Shown here: positions 53,898-64,000 of the stretch, one piece after another | How the letters are laid out: every line of letters starts with the position of its first letter | Position numbering within the stretch: the stretch's first letter is position 1 | DNA from: Fusarium oxysporum f. sp. lycopersici 4287 | Taxonomy: Eukaryota > Ascomycota > Sordariomycetes > Hypocreales > Nectriaceae | Length of the DNA stretch: 64,000 nt | Direction: 5' to 3' | Assembly: GCF_000149955.1 (NCBI RefSeq) | Contig: NC_030991.1 | Location: 351,295 to 415,294 of the forward strand | Position numbers and translations under genes: made by a program | The notes under the pieces: model-generated | Databases searched by the model: none | What the model was told of the DNA's origin: nothing | What the model saw: only the letters and a program-made list of their open reading frames with translations

Positions 53898-55550
53898 ATG
53901 CCACAGTCCTCAGATGAAGCTAGAATCCTTCTTGCCCTTCAGGCACTTCAAAATAACCCAAAACTAAGTCTCCGACGCACTGCAAATATTTATGAGGTTA
54001 ACTATTGGAAGCTACGTCGACGTCACAATGGCATTCAATCGCGACGCGATACGTTCCAAAAGTCAAGGCGACTATCTGATCTAGAAGAACAGATAATAAT
54101 CCAATTCATTCTTGACCTAGATTCGCGAGGATTTCCCTCACGATTATGTTTTGTGGAAGAAATGGCCAATTCTCTACTTGCTGACCGCGACTCGTCACCT
54201 GTCGGCAAGCGCTGGGCTCATAACTTCATTAAGCGGCAACTAGAGCTAAAGACGAGTTTATTTCGCAAATTCGACTACTAGAGAGCCAAATGTGAAGATC
54301 CAACTATTATTCGTAGCTGGTTCAGGCTTGTACTGAACACAATCGTGAAGTATGGTATCCGATCAGATGATATCTGGAACTTTGATGAGACAGGCTTTAT
54401 GATGGGTGTCATAATGTCCGGAATGGTTGTCACAGGTTCAAAAAGGTAAGGCAGACCAAAATCAGTGCAGCCTGGAAACTGGGAATGGATTACTGTGATC
54501 CAGACGATTAATGCGGAAGGTCAATCGATCACGCCATTCATCATTGGTGCAGGCCAATCTCACCTTGCAAATTGGTACCAAGAATGCAAACTCCCAGGCG
54601 ATTGGGTTATTGCAACAAACCAAAATGGAAGGACAAATAATGAGCTAGGACTTGAGTGGCTAAAACAGTTTGGTCGGTCTACAAAGAACCGATTAACTGG
54701 TCCCTATCACCTTCTGATCCTTGATGGTCACGAAAGCCACCACTCGGCCAATTTCGAGAGATATTGCCAAGAGAATAAGATTATCACGCTCTGTATGCCT
54801 GCTCATGTATCTCACTTACTTCAACCTCTCGATGTTGGGTGCTTTGGGCCGTTAAAAGACGCTTAGGGTCAAAAGATAGAGCATCTGATCAGATGCTCTA
54901 TTAACCACATTTCTAAGACTGAGTTCTTTTCTGCCTTTTATACGGCATTTCAAGCCATTTTTACAGAAAGCAATATCCGGGGAGGTTTTAGAGGAGCTGG
55001 GCTTGCTCCTTTTAACCCAGAAAATGTGATATCAAAGCTTGATGTGCAGTTACGGACCCCGACGCCTCCTGCAGAGGTTACGGCACCTTCGACCCCCTGG
55101 GCTTCAAGGACCCCAAAGACAGTACTAGAGGCCCAATCGCATTCCAAATATCTACAGGCACGGATTATCAATCATAAGAGCAGTTCCCCAGAGTCAATTA
55201 TTCAGGCTGTTAAGTATTTTGAGAAGGGAAATAGTATCCTTATACATGAGGTGGCCTTACTAAAGGATAGGGTTCAACAACTTGAACAAGAGAATAGGAT
55301 AATAGGCAGGCACCGGAGGGGGAAAAGGACCAGACTACAGAGAGGAGGGCCTTTAACTATAGAAGAGGCATCACAAGTAATTGATCAGATGGATGTTGAT
55401 ACGCAGGTAGCGGCCGAGTCGTCGAGAAGTGGTGATCGCAGAGGGTCGAAGGGACCGAGGGTTATGCATTGTGGCAAATGCGGCAAGGCCGGGCATAACG
55501 CAAGGATTCAGTACCAACCGGCAGGGAAAAATTATAGAAGAGCAACATGA
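53898..55550 (+). pseudogene. Fot/pogo transposase copy E, dead
   Basis: Collinear relative of the intact 27466-29121 transposase: psq HTH (LSLRRTANIYEV), CENP-B HTH (VGKRWAHNFIKRQ), DDE residues in NFDETGFMMG, LLILDGHESHHS and LLQPLDVGCFGPLK, and the knuckle CGKCGKAGHNAR. In-frame stops: TAG at 54279-54281 (copy A has Gln there), TAA near 54447 (Leu in A) and TAG near 54864 (Tyr in A). Two of these are not simple C-to-T changes, so the decay is ordinary. The zinc knuckle is cut at about 55505, before its last Cys. The 26-bp palindrome of copy A is conserved perfectly at 54876-54901. TIRs like those of copy A were not found. Confidence 0.9.
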
Positions 55551-55718
55551 CCCCATCCATTCCGACCCATTAGCTCGATAAGTTTGACTCGACGACGTCG
55601 GAACCGCAAATATAATTCCTGCAGCAAATCGAACAGCGAAGGCCTAACTACCGACATTTCTTTCTTTTCCATTTCTCACTTTCTTTCTTTCTTTTATTTT
55701 TCACTCTCGTTACAACAA
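55551..55718 (+). promoter_or_regulatory. CT-rich promoter of the 55719 gene
   Basis: A strong pyrimidine tract (55660-55710, runs of CTTT) ends just before CAACAAATGGC, a good fungal start context. Such CT-rich blocks are typical near transcription starts of well-expressed fungal genes. Confidence 0.5.
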
Positions 55719-56191
55719 ATGGCTTACGAAACGGACAATGGGCACAACTCAAGTTCAACGAGAAGTAGTGGCGGGTCCACTGACTCCCTAGTTCTGCAGT
55801 CATCAGCCATGACAAGGCCCCCTGCGCAAACCTTGATGTCGGCACTCACCGTCGCCTCCTCGCTGAACTATGCCTCGAGCGTGTCTAGCGACAGCTAAAA
55901 CCAAAACCAGAGCGGGAGTATCCCTGGCACACCCGTAAGCGTCCGCTCACGTTGCTCGGGCGGATGGGACCGGCAAACGCTTTCCCCGGCAGCGGCTGCA
56001 AGGGCCGGAGTTGATGATGTGGGAATTCCCTGACCCAAATTGCGATTCGATGGCGTTTTGACTGTTGAGAAATAGCCTACGATTGAAGACCATGCCGTTG
56101 ATCAGCCAAGCAGTCTTCGGTCCAAGGAGGATCTAGATGATTCTTCTGATTCTTCAGCTGAATACATGACGAGTTATCGGCCTTTGGAACG
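55719..56191 (+). pseudogene. first exon of an unrecognised Ser-rich protein with three stops
   Basis: ATG 55719 in good context, then one constant frame of 157 codons to a GTAAGA donor at 56192. The protein is Ser-rich and disordered-looking (MAYETDNGHNSSSTRSSG, SGSIPGTPVSVRSR, LRSKEDLDDSSDSSAEYMTS). In-frame stops are TAA 55896-55898, TGA 56031-56033 and TAG 56073-56075. All three can arise from CAA, CGA and CAG by C-to-T change, as in repeat-induced point mutation. The next exon was not found; pogo D sequence follows. I do not recognise the family. Confidence 0.5.
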
Positions 56192-56521
56192 GTAAGACTT
56201 ACCCATTATGCTGCTATTAGTTCAGTATCACTTCATTACCGGCGAATATCACCTACCATATTGGTAGATTGGCTGATTGGTTCATCTGTTTGCTCATGCT
56301 GACTTGGCAAAGTACTCGTGGGTTTGACTAAAAAGGAACCCCACTCATAGAGTGGGCGGCAAAATTCTGGGACAAGGGCAAAATTCTGGGACAGCCGAAT
56401 ACCCCGCTCAGTCCGAATTTGCTTGATTTCACCACCAAAAACCCAACTTTTGAAAGACATTTCTAAGTATCATTCGGCCATATCTTGTATCTCAATTTGA
56501 CTTTTCATCTAGACCGTCACT
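56192..56521. other. pogo D 5' flank with 17-bp direct repeat and hairpin
   Basis: GGCAAAATTCTGGGACA occurs at 56358-56374 and 56377-56393, directly after a 7-bp hairpin (CCCACTC/GAGTGGG, 56340-56356). The arrangement resembles the two-repeat ends of the other pogo elements and may be part of the left end of pogo D. No matching inverted end was found. Confidence 0.4.
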
Positions 56522-58579
56522 ATGACTGATCTTTATCAACCCAACCCTGCCGTTGCGGCTGCACGTGCGATTTTGCTCGCACAACGCCGCCACCGCAACA
56601 CTAAGGAAGGGAAACCTCTCACCGTGAGAGAAGCTGCGGATAGATTCAGCGCCTCCAAGAGCGCTGTTGGTCGTCATCTGAAGTCAATGAAGCTGTACGG
56701 AAAACCTGACTTCAGTGATAACAGCCGCGGCCGGCCGAGGAATCTCGATGAGGCTGAGGAGCGTGCCGTGATCGCGTATATCGTTTGGCTCGAGAGAGCA
56801 GGTTTTCCCTGTAATCAGCTACTTATTGAAGAGGCAGCAAATGATTTGAGGGCATCACGAACGCCTCCAGCAGGGCCTGTCGGCGATGGATGGTACAGGC
56901 GGTTTCTTCGCGATAATCCGCAGCTGCAGAAGAAGAAGTTAGTTCGAGCTTTCGACCGAGAAAGGGCAGGATTTGAAGCTGGAGATATTGAAGATCTTCA
57001 GCAATTCTATACTGACCTTGGTGTAGCTGTTAGAAATCGAGATATCGAGGCCTCACAGATGTTCAGCGCCGATGAATGCGGCATACGGATTGGTGCCCTT
57101 CGCGAGAGGCTTGAGGTAATTATCGTGAAGAAGATGCTCAACGCCAAACACGATGTTGTTTCTTTCACCAACAGAGAATCAACCACGATGCTTGGATGCG
57201 CGAATGCAGCTGGATGTGAGTATTCTCTGGACTTCTGCCCTTATTCTGACATATCTTTAGTCATGATACCTCCATTAATGGTGTTTAAGACTTGGCCAAC
57301 GGAATCTTGGGATGTTAACGCTCTGGATGAAGGTATTCGATTCGCTCGCTCTGAGAGCGGCTTTTCCAACGCAGAGATCTCGATGGATTGGATCCGTCAT
57401 TTTAATCGCAATTCCTTCGAATGCACAGCAAAGGCACAGTCTAGAGGCATCACTTTTACTGACTGGTTTGGCTGTGATGAGTATATGAGAGATATCGATA
57501 TGCCTGACTTCATTTGGCATCAGCCGTATTTTGAGCGGCCTGAAAAGGAGCGGATTTGGCGATTCCTCGTTATCGACGGCTTTACCGGCAAGACCTCCTT
57601 GGAGCTCATGGATTATTGTGGTCGCTTCGATATCGAGATCTTCATTCTTCCTCCCCATTCAACACATCATACACAACCTCTAGATGTTGGAGTATTTCAG
57701 CTGCTGAAAAATTCTCACCAAAAACGTCTGCGGCATCACATCCGCCAAGGTTATCTCAATTTCAAGCGCTCCGACTTCGTCAGCAAGCTAAGCGAGATAA
57801 TTAAAGAAGGCTTCTCAGTTCACAACATCATGAACGGCTTCGAGAAGAGCGGAATTTTCCCTGTAAATGAGGCGGCAGTCATTCACAAAGTCAGGGAGAA
57901 GAAGAAGTCTCTTCTCGCTGTTACAAATCCTGCTCTACCGTCACTTCTTCCAAAAGAAGCGCGTTTTAAAGATGCTCGCGAAGTTACTCGTCATCTCAAA
58001 CGCAACTATCGCGATGGCTTCAGTTCACCTACTCGTCATTCCTTCGGCGTTTTGGAAGATGTCGTATGTGAGGCTGTAGTTCTGAACAGCTTCGCAGAAG
58101 AGCACATAAAGACCCGACTTGATCGTATTGCCTCTGTAAACAACAAGAGGAATAAGAGGAAGAAGGTAATGCCATCAGGATTATATATTAACAGCGTTAC
58201 AGTTAAGCAGGTGCGAGAAAGTCTCAACGCTTCAACGAAGAACGAGCAACAAGAGGAGCTTCGCCGCCAATGCCGCAGCTTAAAGCAATTACAAAAAGAA
58301 GAAGATAACCGCCTACGAGAGGAATATGAGAAGAGTTACAAGTATGATATAAACAACAACGGGAAACCTGTTCATATCAGCTTTTCACGTTGGAAGAAGT
58401 GGAAGCAATTAGATATAGTTGACGAGATTCTCGTTATTCCTCCTCCATCGCGAGAAGCTTCACCAACTCCCCAAGAAGGCTTCTTTTATGATACAAGCGG
58501 TTCAGCACAGCAGAAACGCTTCCACGAGCGACCATACATGGGCAACTTGTTCTGTTATTCTGTTGCTTGTTCTGTATAA
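56522..58579 (+). CDS. pogo-type transposase (D), 3' end altered by hAT insertion
   Basis: Open frame of 685 codons from ATG 56522. N-terminal HTH (LTVREAADRFSASKSAVGRH), CENP-B-type HTH (LDEAEERAVIAYIVWLERAG, VGDGWYRRFLRDNP), and DDE residues in MFSADECGIRIG, FLVIDGFTGKTS and HTQPLDVGVFQLLK. A 45-bp segment (57216-57260) has perfect splice signals (GTGAGT...CTTTAG) and a length divisible by three. If spliced it joins AAG to FMIPPLMVFKTW, a better fit than the reading through it. The ORF end from 58531 (RPYMGNLFCYSVACSV) is encoded by the terminal repeat and subterminal repeats of the hAT at 58531, so the native C-terminus is displaced, perhaps to 61546-61695. Catalytic part intact; activity uncertain. 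Confidence 0.85.
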   Translation: MTDLYQPNPAVAAARAILLAQRRHRNTKEGKPLTVREAADRFSASKSAVGRHLKSMKLYGKPDFSDNSRGRPRNLDEAEERAVIAYIVWLERAGFPCNQLLIEEAANDLRASRTPPAGPVGDGWYRRFLRDNPQLQKKKLVRAFDRERAGFEAGDIEDLQQFYTDLGVAVRNRDIEASQMFSADECGIRIGALRERLEVIIVKKMLNAKHDVVSFTNRESTTMLGCANAAGCEYSLDFCPYSDISLVMIPPLMVFKTWPTESWDVNALDEGIRFARSESGFSNAEISMDWIRHFNRNSFECTAKAQSRGITFTDWFGCDEYMRDIDMPDFIWHQPYFERPEKERIWRFLVIDGFTGKTSLELMDYCGRFDIEIFILPPHSTHHTQPLDVGVFQLLKNSHQKRLRHHIRQGYLNFKRSDFVSKLSEIIKEGFSVHNIMNGFEKSGIFPVNEAAVIHKVREKKKSLLAVTNPALPSLLPKEARFKDAREVTRHLKRNYRDGFSSPTRHSFGVLEDVVCEAVVLNSFAEEHIKTRLDRIASVNNKRNKRKKVMPSGLYINSVTVKQVRESLNASTKNEQQEELRRQCRSLKQLQKEEDNRLREEYEKSYKYDINNNGKPVHISFSRWKKWKQLDIVDEILVIPPPSREASPTPQEGFFYDTSGSAQQKRFHERPYMGNLFCYSVACSV

Positions 58580-61545
58580 CATGTTAATATTTTTTTATTC
58601 TGTTATTCTGTTATCATGTTAAAGCTCTCACACTAATCTGTTATAACGGAATAACAGAATAAACAGGATAACTGAAGTAAGCTTTTTTCATTGCTTTTGT
58701 CACATCAAACGGACCAAAAGGTCATACATTGATCAAACCGGAAGGAAGGTCTCTCAGCCGCTCAGAAAGGCTGCTGACTGGCGCGTCGGAAGTCCGAACT
58801 TCCGGTTAGCAGTTGGTGTCGTCGATGTTTCCCGAAAAGCAAGTTCTTCAGCACAACGGCTCCGGAGGCCCTTCACCCTAGGTATGAGAAACCGACCTAT
58901 TTTCCACTCATTAGATAGAGAACCAAGAGCTTCTATGGAAATCAATCCATCGCTGAATATAACAGCTTTTTATCGCCCCAGACATCACAAATACCGGAAA
59001 CTTTTCGTATTATAGTTTTCATCTCATACCCATCATTATGGCTTCAGACAGCGATATTTTATCGTCGATCGGCGACTCTAATTCTCAGACATCTGATCAA
59101 TTGCCTTCAAACTTCTTTTCTATTATGGATCGGCAGTATCCAGATAAGAATAAACCGCTTGCCGCCGGCCGCAAACGAAAGACCAAAGGCACTGTGCTTT
59201 ATGTGTGCCGATTATGCCCTAAATGGAGTCATGGGCATCGAGCAACAGCTGTACAGCATATCAAAAACCGCCATGCTGCACAGCTTCGACCGCCGCCGCC
59301 GCCTTCGCCGATATCATCGAATCAACGCTTATTACCCGCCATGTTTGCATCTATTCCTACACCGGATAGTCTTCGGCAGGTTTTCAACCGGCAGGCATAC
59401 AGTGAGGCTGTTATAGGACTGCTCACACGGCGGAGAGCTCGTTTTTCAGCTGTTGAATGGAACGAGTTGAAGGATCTCGCTTTGGCATGCAATCCGACCA
59501 TCGGTGATCAATTAATCACGTCCAGACGTCAGGCCATGCGTCACATTGCGGAAAATCACGTATTCTATAGAGATCAGATCAAAGGCAAACTAGCAATCGC
59601 GTCTTCGCCTATTCACATCTCCACCGATTTCTGGACATCGCCACATCGTCATGCGCTACTGGCTGTTTGTGCTCAATGGGTTGATCAGGATTATCAGCTG
59701 CAGAAGGCACTTCTAGGGCTACCGGAATGTCGCGGCAACCACTCTGGAGAGCGGCAAGCTGATCTCATTATTAGTATTCTCGAGACCTTTGGAATCATGC
59801 CAAAATTCGGCTATCACACCGGGGATAACGCTACGTCAAACGATACATGTCTGGAGTCCATAGCACGTCGATTGAAAGAGAATCTTAATGTAAGTTGGCG
59901 GCCGTTTTTGAAGGACTAATCTAATGATGAGCGGTAGATCGACTATGACCCCAAAAAACGCCGCATCCGCTGCATCGGCCACATCATCAACCTCTCCCTT
60001 CAAGCCTTCCTTCTCGGGTCATCGAATGAAGCCCTCATCGCCGCACTTGAAGCCGCATCTGAAGTCACTAGTGAAGACCTGTTAATTCGCTTCTCTCAAG
60101 CCCTCACCACCAGAAGAAATAGAAGACGCAGACGTCTCTCGGGATCGGATGTTGATGAGGACTATCTAGGTATTAATGGCATACCTGCGCTATGTAAACT
60201 GCACGGTCTGGCTGTTTGGGCACGCTGCTCATCGCTTAATAGCCAGCTCTGGGACGATGAAATCGGTTTGCGACTAGGGATCGATAATGAGACGCGGTGG
60301 TCTTCATGGTATCATGTCCTCGATAAGCTTTTCAAAAAGAAGTCGCAGATCGTCCAATTCATGCATGAACACGAGCAGATCCTCGGAGACAATCGATTGA
60401 CAGCGGCTGATTGGGATTTGCTTCAGAAAGCGTACCTATTTCTCCAACCCTTTGATGGGGCCACATTGTGCGCTGAGGGCAATAAAGCATCTCTTTCACA
60501 GTCATTATTTCTAATGGACTGCCTTCTTTCTCATTATGAAAACGAGAAGGTGAGCCATTTCATTGCGACGTAGCGAGGACATCTCATCGCCGGTCTCAAC
60601 AGCTAAGATAGATGCTAATACGAATACAGCAGCACTACAGCGCACCCGAGATACGCGATGAACGCATGCTACATGCCATCGATATGGGCTGGTTCATTAT
60701 GAATAAATACTACACCATGACCGAGGACGTTCCCGTTTATTCCGCCGCTCTCCTTCTCGACCCTTCGAAACGAGACGCATACATTAAGCAGAACTGGCCG
60801 GATGAGTGGTACGACAACGCAATTGGCGGAGCACAAGCGATTTGGGAGGAAGAATACAATATTGAGCTCCCTACTAAGCCTCCGGCCGCTCCGAGCGCTG
60901 CCCCGGACTTTGTGGAACATGAGAGTAATAAACTAGCTCAGTTGGCAAGGAATATGAAGGTAAAGACCGCCGTATTGCGTTGTGAGGATGATTTCATGAC
61001 CTTTATTACCGCTCAACCGATAGAGATCGATTCTACGCCGCTTCAATGGTGGTGCGCATCTGAGCAGCGGAGAAGATATCCACGACTTAGCCGCATGGCC
61101 ATCGCGATACTCTCCATCTCACCAGAGTCGTCCGAGCCAGAGAGAGCCTTCTCTGGGGCGCGCAGGACATGCTCATGGGATAGGCTGCGGATTAAATGTG
61201 CAAACATTGAGAGGGTAGAGTGTATAGGCAGCTGGTTGCGCGAAGGTCATATCATACCTACATCCCGCGGTAGATTTGGGTTACCGATGATGTTTTCCGC
61301 ATTAAAAGATGGTCTTACTGATTCAGATGATGATTTAGAAGACAGGGAGGATATTGACTGATATAGAATAGAGTCGTTAAATTAATTGTTTGATTTCATC
61401 GCCTCATTGGCCCACTATCGTGTTCCTTATCCTGTTATCCTGTTATCTTATCCTGTTATCCTATAATCTGTATTTTTTCTTACCTTGTTCTGTTTAACAT
61501 GTTAAGGGATTTCTTAACATGTTATACTGGTTGCCCATGCATGGT
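58531..61545 (+). mobile_element. hAT-type transposon, apparently complete (third hAT)
   Basis: Inverted ends ACCATACATGGGCAAC (58531-58546) and its counterpart at 61530-61545, 15 of 16 matching. Inside both ends lie CTGTTATT/CTGTTATC repeats and a TAACATGTTA palindrome (58579-58588 area; 61497-61524). It carries an intact two-intron transposase gene. It lies within the 3' end of the pogo D gene. No 8-bp duplication was recognised at the chosen boundaries (CACGAGCG before, GCTAGTGG after). It is unrelated in ends and protein to hAT copies 1 and 2. Confidence 0.75.
59038..61361 (+). CDS. hAT transposase with BED finger, intact
   Basis: Three exons: 59038-59889, 59938-60549 and 60630-61361, each a multiple of three, giving 731 residues. 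Introns of 48 and 80 bp have GTAAGT and GTGAGC donors. A BED zinc finger appears early (YVCRLCPKWSHGHRATAVQH then IKNRHA). The catalytic core follows (ISTDFWTSPHRHALLAVCAQ, GYHTGDNATSND, RIRCIGHIINLSLQAFL, DNETRWSSWYHVL). The C-terminal dimerisation domain reads PLQWWCASEQRRRYPRLSRM, SSEPERAFSGARR and CIGSWLREGHI. The acidic tail DSDDDLEDREDID ends the protein. The enzyme excises the element and inserts it with 8-bp duplications. No lesion is visible, so it may be active. Confidence 0.92.
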
Positions 61546-61695
61546 GCTAGTGGGCGGAAAACGCAACCGAGTATTCGGAGACAAAGAAGTCAATGGGAGC
61601 TGCGGAACGGCGACGAAGAGATTCTTCCTTCAATCACAGTAAGAGAAAAAGTAGATAGTTGCTCTAAACGGGATGATTCTAATTCTGTGGAGTAA
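61546..61695 (+). pseudogene. possible displaced C-terminus of pogo D transposase
   Basis: Right after the hAT end an open frame of 49 codons reads ASGRKTQPSIRRQRSQWELR, then DEEILPSITVREK, to a TAA at 61693-61695. The basic composition and position fit the tail of the interrupted pogo D protein, but there is no direct homology proof. Confidence 0.35.
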
Positions 61696-62659
61696 ATCAT
61701 ACTTAGCGTATTGACACATTTGCGCAATCCATTCTTAGAGAATATTAACGATGTAGTTGCTTCTGGGTTGGGAAGTACTGTTGGAATAATTGGGAGCTTC
61801 CCCTTGACTTCAGGATCACACTTTAAAGTCCTAGATGGAATCCATAGGATATAAACCCCTAGAGAGATCTCACCGCGTTAATAAAAATAATCACCTTAAT
61901 TTTACTAAGCACACCCAGCATCTCTGTGCAATTCAATAACAAGAGCTACGGTTGTTAAGGGAGCTGGTTTCACCGCCTTCATGGTGAAGTATTTATGGGT
62001 CTTGAAAAGTTGGGCCAATCGGATGTTATAAAAGCTGGAGCGTCCCTAAGGACGATGCGTCCCTATCAATTGCCTTATGGTAACCCCATTTACGGGGACT
62101 CTTCTTCCTCAGCTCGGTCTCGCAGAAGAGCCTTCTCTGAGCCATGACGTTCTGTCTCAATCGGCGGCACGCTGTTTGGATTGCAGGCTTCCATGCTTGG
62201 TATATAACTTGTCGTCGCCTTTGAGAGTGTGCTTCTGCTCCTATTGGGGCTTACATGGAGCTCTCCTGGTTGTTGCGGATGGTAGACGAAGCTCGGAATA
62301 GCAGAGAGCCGTGCCTCGGTGTTGTGCCGGATGAGGAACAGATTCGGGAAGTAACATTTGAAAAATGCTCTCAAGCAAGGTAGACAGGCGCAGATTATTC
62401 CAGCATACATTTCAACAATACTGTTTCCTTCCGGTTAGGAATACTGCTGAGCAAGTGGCTTGGGCATTGACTTTACCACCAGATCAAATTGACGACATAG
62501 CGCCACGTGATGTCGGGGTTGTGAAGTCCAGATGGAATAGACGCCAATCTGATAAGACTCACTGCGCACACGCTTCCATACGTCAGCTCTGTTGCTCGCT
62601 CTAAAGACCAACCCCCCAGGAGATGTGAGACGGGGGGAGGCGCAGCGGGGACTGAGAAC
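61696..62659. other. intergenic, no gene assigned
   Basis: ORFs at 62077-62604 have no recognised domain. The tract just before 62660 might hold the lost 3' exon of the rhodopsin-type gene, but no conserved continuation was found. Confidence 0.4.
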
Positions 62660-63579
62660 CTACAAACCGCCGGCCATCAGGACCAGTGTCACGCCTATCT
62701 TTTGAAGTCGCCGCATTCGAAGTGGATGCAACAACCAGATAGGTAGGCATAGGATGACGATATCGGTGACAGAGTTCAAGACAGCACAAGTGATGAAAGC
62801 ACTGCCCACATCCAGACATGAACCTGGCCTGGTGTAATCCCAATACCGTGGGATAGGACGGCACATGTATAAGAATGCGAATGCTGCCGAGAGATTGTTC
62901 CCCACGACGACGAACATGACAAAATATGTGGCCAATTTGAATGCTCTGTCCTGTGAAAAGCGCAAATAGAAGTGAAGAATGGAAACTTTGGTGAAAAGAG
63001 TAGACAGGTTGTATGTTACTGCGCCTGGAATCGCTCCCAGCTAGATACCAAGTCCTATTAGAAGAAATGTTCATCAACGATGGGAATTTAGGGCCATACC
63101 ATCATGAATCTGGTAAAGCTAGAAAGAGGCACGTCCCATATATGAACTCCGACCCCGTTTCTCGTCTCTGCAGGCCTTGTTAGCGCTGGTTCTAACAGCT
63201 CTCAATTCAGATAAACCTACGCACAATATTAACGATGGAGTATCCAATCGCAAACATCTATGGATCGACCTATTAGCGCCTTTAGGTGACAACTCTGGGA
63301 ATGAATTAATTACCAGCGAAATTGTAATAGAGACTGCCACTGCGTTAGCAAGCCCTTCGTGCCTTTACTAGATGGGGACCTACAATCATCCAGATGCCAA
63401 CACTTGATGATAAAACGACTAGTATATAGCCGCAGCAGAACAATGGGAATCGTAAATACCGGGGAAAGGGCTGCTGCGAGGACAACACGAGAAGCGATTG
63501 ATTCAGGATTCGTGAAGTTGGGTACCACGCCGGGTGGTGGCGGGTATGCACCCACAGTGCTGCTGTCCGTTGAATTCAT
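62660..63579 (-). CDS. fungal rhodopsin/SAT4-type integral membrane protein, 3' end incomplete
   Basis: Four exons can be joined in phase on the minus strand: 63579-63384, 63339-63314, 63165-63100 and 63040-62660. Introns are 44, 148 and 59 bp. The protein starts MNSTDSSTVGAYPPPPGVVP, typical of this family, followed by a first helix (AALSPVFTIPIVLLRLYTSR) and WHLDD. Next come VGVHIWDVPLSSFTRFMM, TYNLSTLFTKVSILHFYLRF, AFKLATYFVMFVVVGNNLSA, MCRPIPRYWD and SVTDIVILCLPIWLLHPLRM. The reading stops after VTLVLMAGG at TAG 62660 with about 222 residues, while relatives are about 350 or more, so a last exon is lost or unrecognised. These are multi-helix membrane proteins of unknown substrate, some near secondary-metabolite genes. 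The short second exon is the least certain part. Confidence 0.7.
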
Positions 63580-64000
63580 GACAAGGGCGTGAAGTGCGAG
63601 CTTGGAATAAATATATTCATGTCTGGGTCGAGAGTCGAGTGGCGAGATTCCAAGTGTTTCTCGGAGATAGTTGGCGTTTTAAATATATAAACGACAGCCT
63701 GGGGCTGGTACCCAGGTTGGATATCACGTAGGAATTTACTAAGTTAGGGGTAATTCCGGTGAGTTTGTGTGGCGTGACTGGCGTCTCTAGACCGGTTTTG
63801 GCGTGCAGATCGGGCTTTCAGGATTCGAGGAGGGTAATTAATTGTGGCGTTCTATCTGCAGCCTCGTGTCTGAGGCGATGGACTTCGACCAATGCTTCCC
63901 ACTCAAACTGTCGCAGTAGCGCCCAATAAGAAGGCACTGTGCGTCAGCTCATCGTCAATGGCAGACCGCTGACTCAAACGGCCTTCAGCTGGTAGCACGC
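63580..64000. other. upstream of the rhodopsin-type gene, nothing seen
   Basis: Probably promoter region of the 63579 start. No ORF, repeat or RNA gene supported. Confidence 0.5.

Noticed and set aside
1..64000. Secondary-metabolite cluster suggested by several bZIP genes and a SAT4-type membrane protein
   Set aside because: No PKS, NRPS, terpene synthase, P450 or transporter was seen in the window.
1..64000. A giant cargo-carrying (Starship-type) element
   Set aside because: No DUF3435 tyrosine recombinase was found in any frame; the mobile genes are all DDE, hAT or PiggyBac.

Overview
The window is eukaryotic nuclear DNA from a filamentous ascomycete, most likely Eurotiales-like (Aspergillus/Penicillium type). 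Evidence: short 44-66 bp introns with GTRAGT donors and CTAAC/CTAAT branch points, fungal-only families (DUF3425 bZIP, 2EXR, SRPK-type kinase, Ccg-9-type trehalose phosphorylase, SAT4/rhodopsin membrane protein) and Pezizomycotina-type pogo/Fot1, hAT and PiggyBac transposons. No tRNA, rRNA, CRISPR or prokaryotic feature was seen. Three N-runs (24014-24113, 30838-30981, 37335-37994) mark contig joins.

Layout. 1-24 kb is gene-poor: a broken SRPK-like kinase end, a broken bZIP/DUF3425 gene, a pogo fragment, a SINE-like insertion, two intact bZIP genes (7871-8785 and 17683-18663, both -), a 2EXR protein (14412-15575, -), a dead PiggyBac transposase (19807-21904, -) and a GC-rich type-B carboxylesterase (22530-24139, -). 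An old inverted repeat pair links 3.2-3.5 kb and 12.7-13.0 kb. 25-43.5 kb is a transposon island. It holds a broken TM+RING-H2 gene, an intact Fot/pogo element (27359-29219), a pogo element split into two halves by about 9.4 kb (outer inverted repeats at 29343 and 41021), two near-identical hAT copies, a Ppn2/ApaH-like phosphatase between them, and another pogo element (41229-43454) with premature stops. 45-64 kb holds a bHLH gene, an intact partner of the RING-H2 gene, a small-protein gene interrupted by mannosyltransferase sequence, a pogo-related MITE (49914-50335), a degraded trehalose phosphorylase, a dead Fot copy, a Ser-rich exon with three stops, a large pogo transposase (56522-58530+), an intact hAT element inserted into its 3' end (58531-61545), and a rhodopsin-type membrane protein gene.

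How the parts relate. The genes do not form a pathway or a biosynthetic cluster; the window reads as a turnover zone where mobile DNA accumulates and host genes decay. Potentially active transposases (Fot A, pogo D before hAT insertion, hAT at 58.5 kb, pogo B C-half) sit beside dead relatives. Many disabling changes are stops that C-to-T or G-to-A changes could make, compatible with past RIP or ordinary decay. The most unusual signals are the shared two-repeat layout of the pogo-type terminal inverted repeats and the matching MITE, a 26-bp perfect palindrome kept inside the transposase ORF of two diverged Fot copies, the split pogo element enclosing a phosphatase gene, and nested or chimeric junctions.
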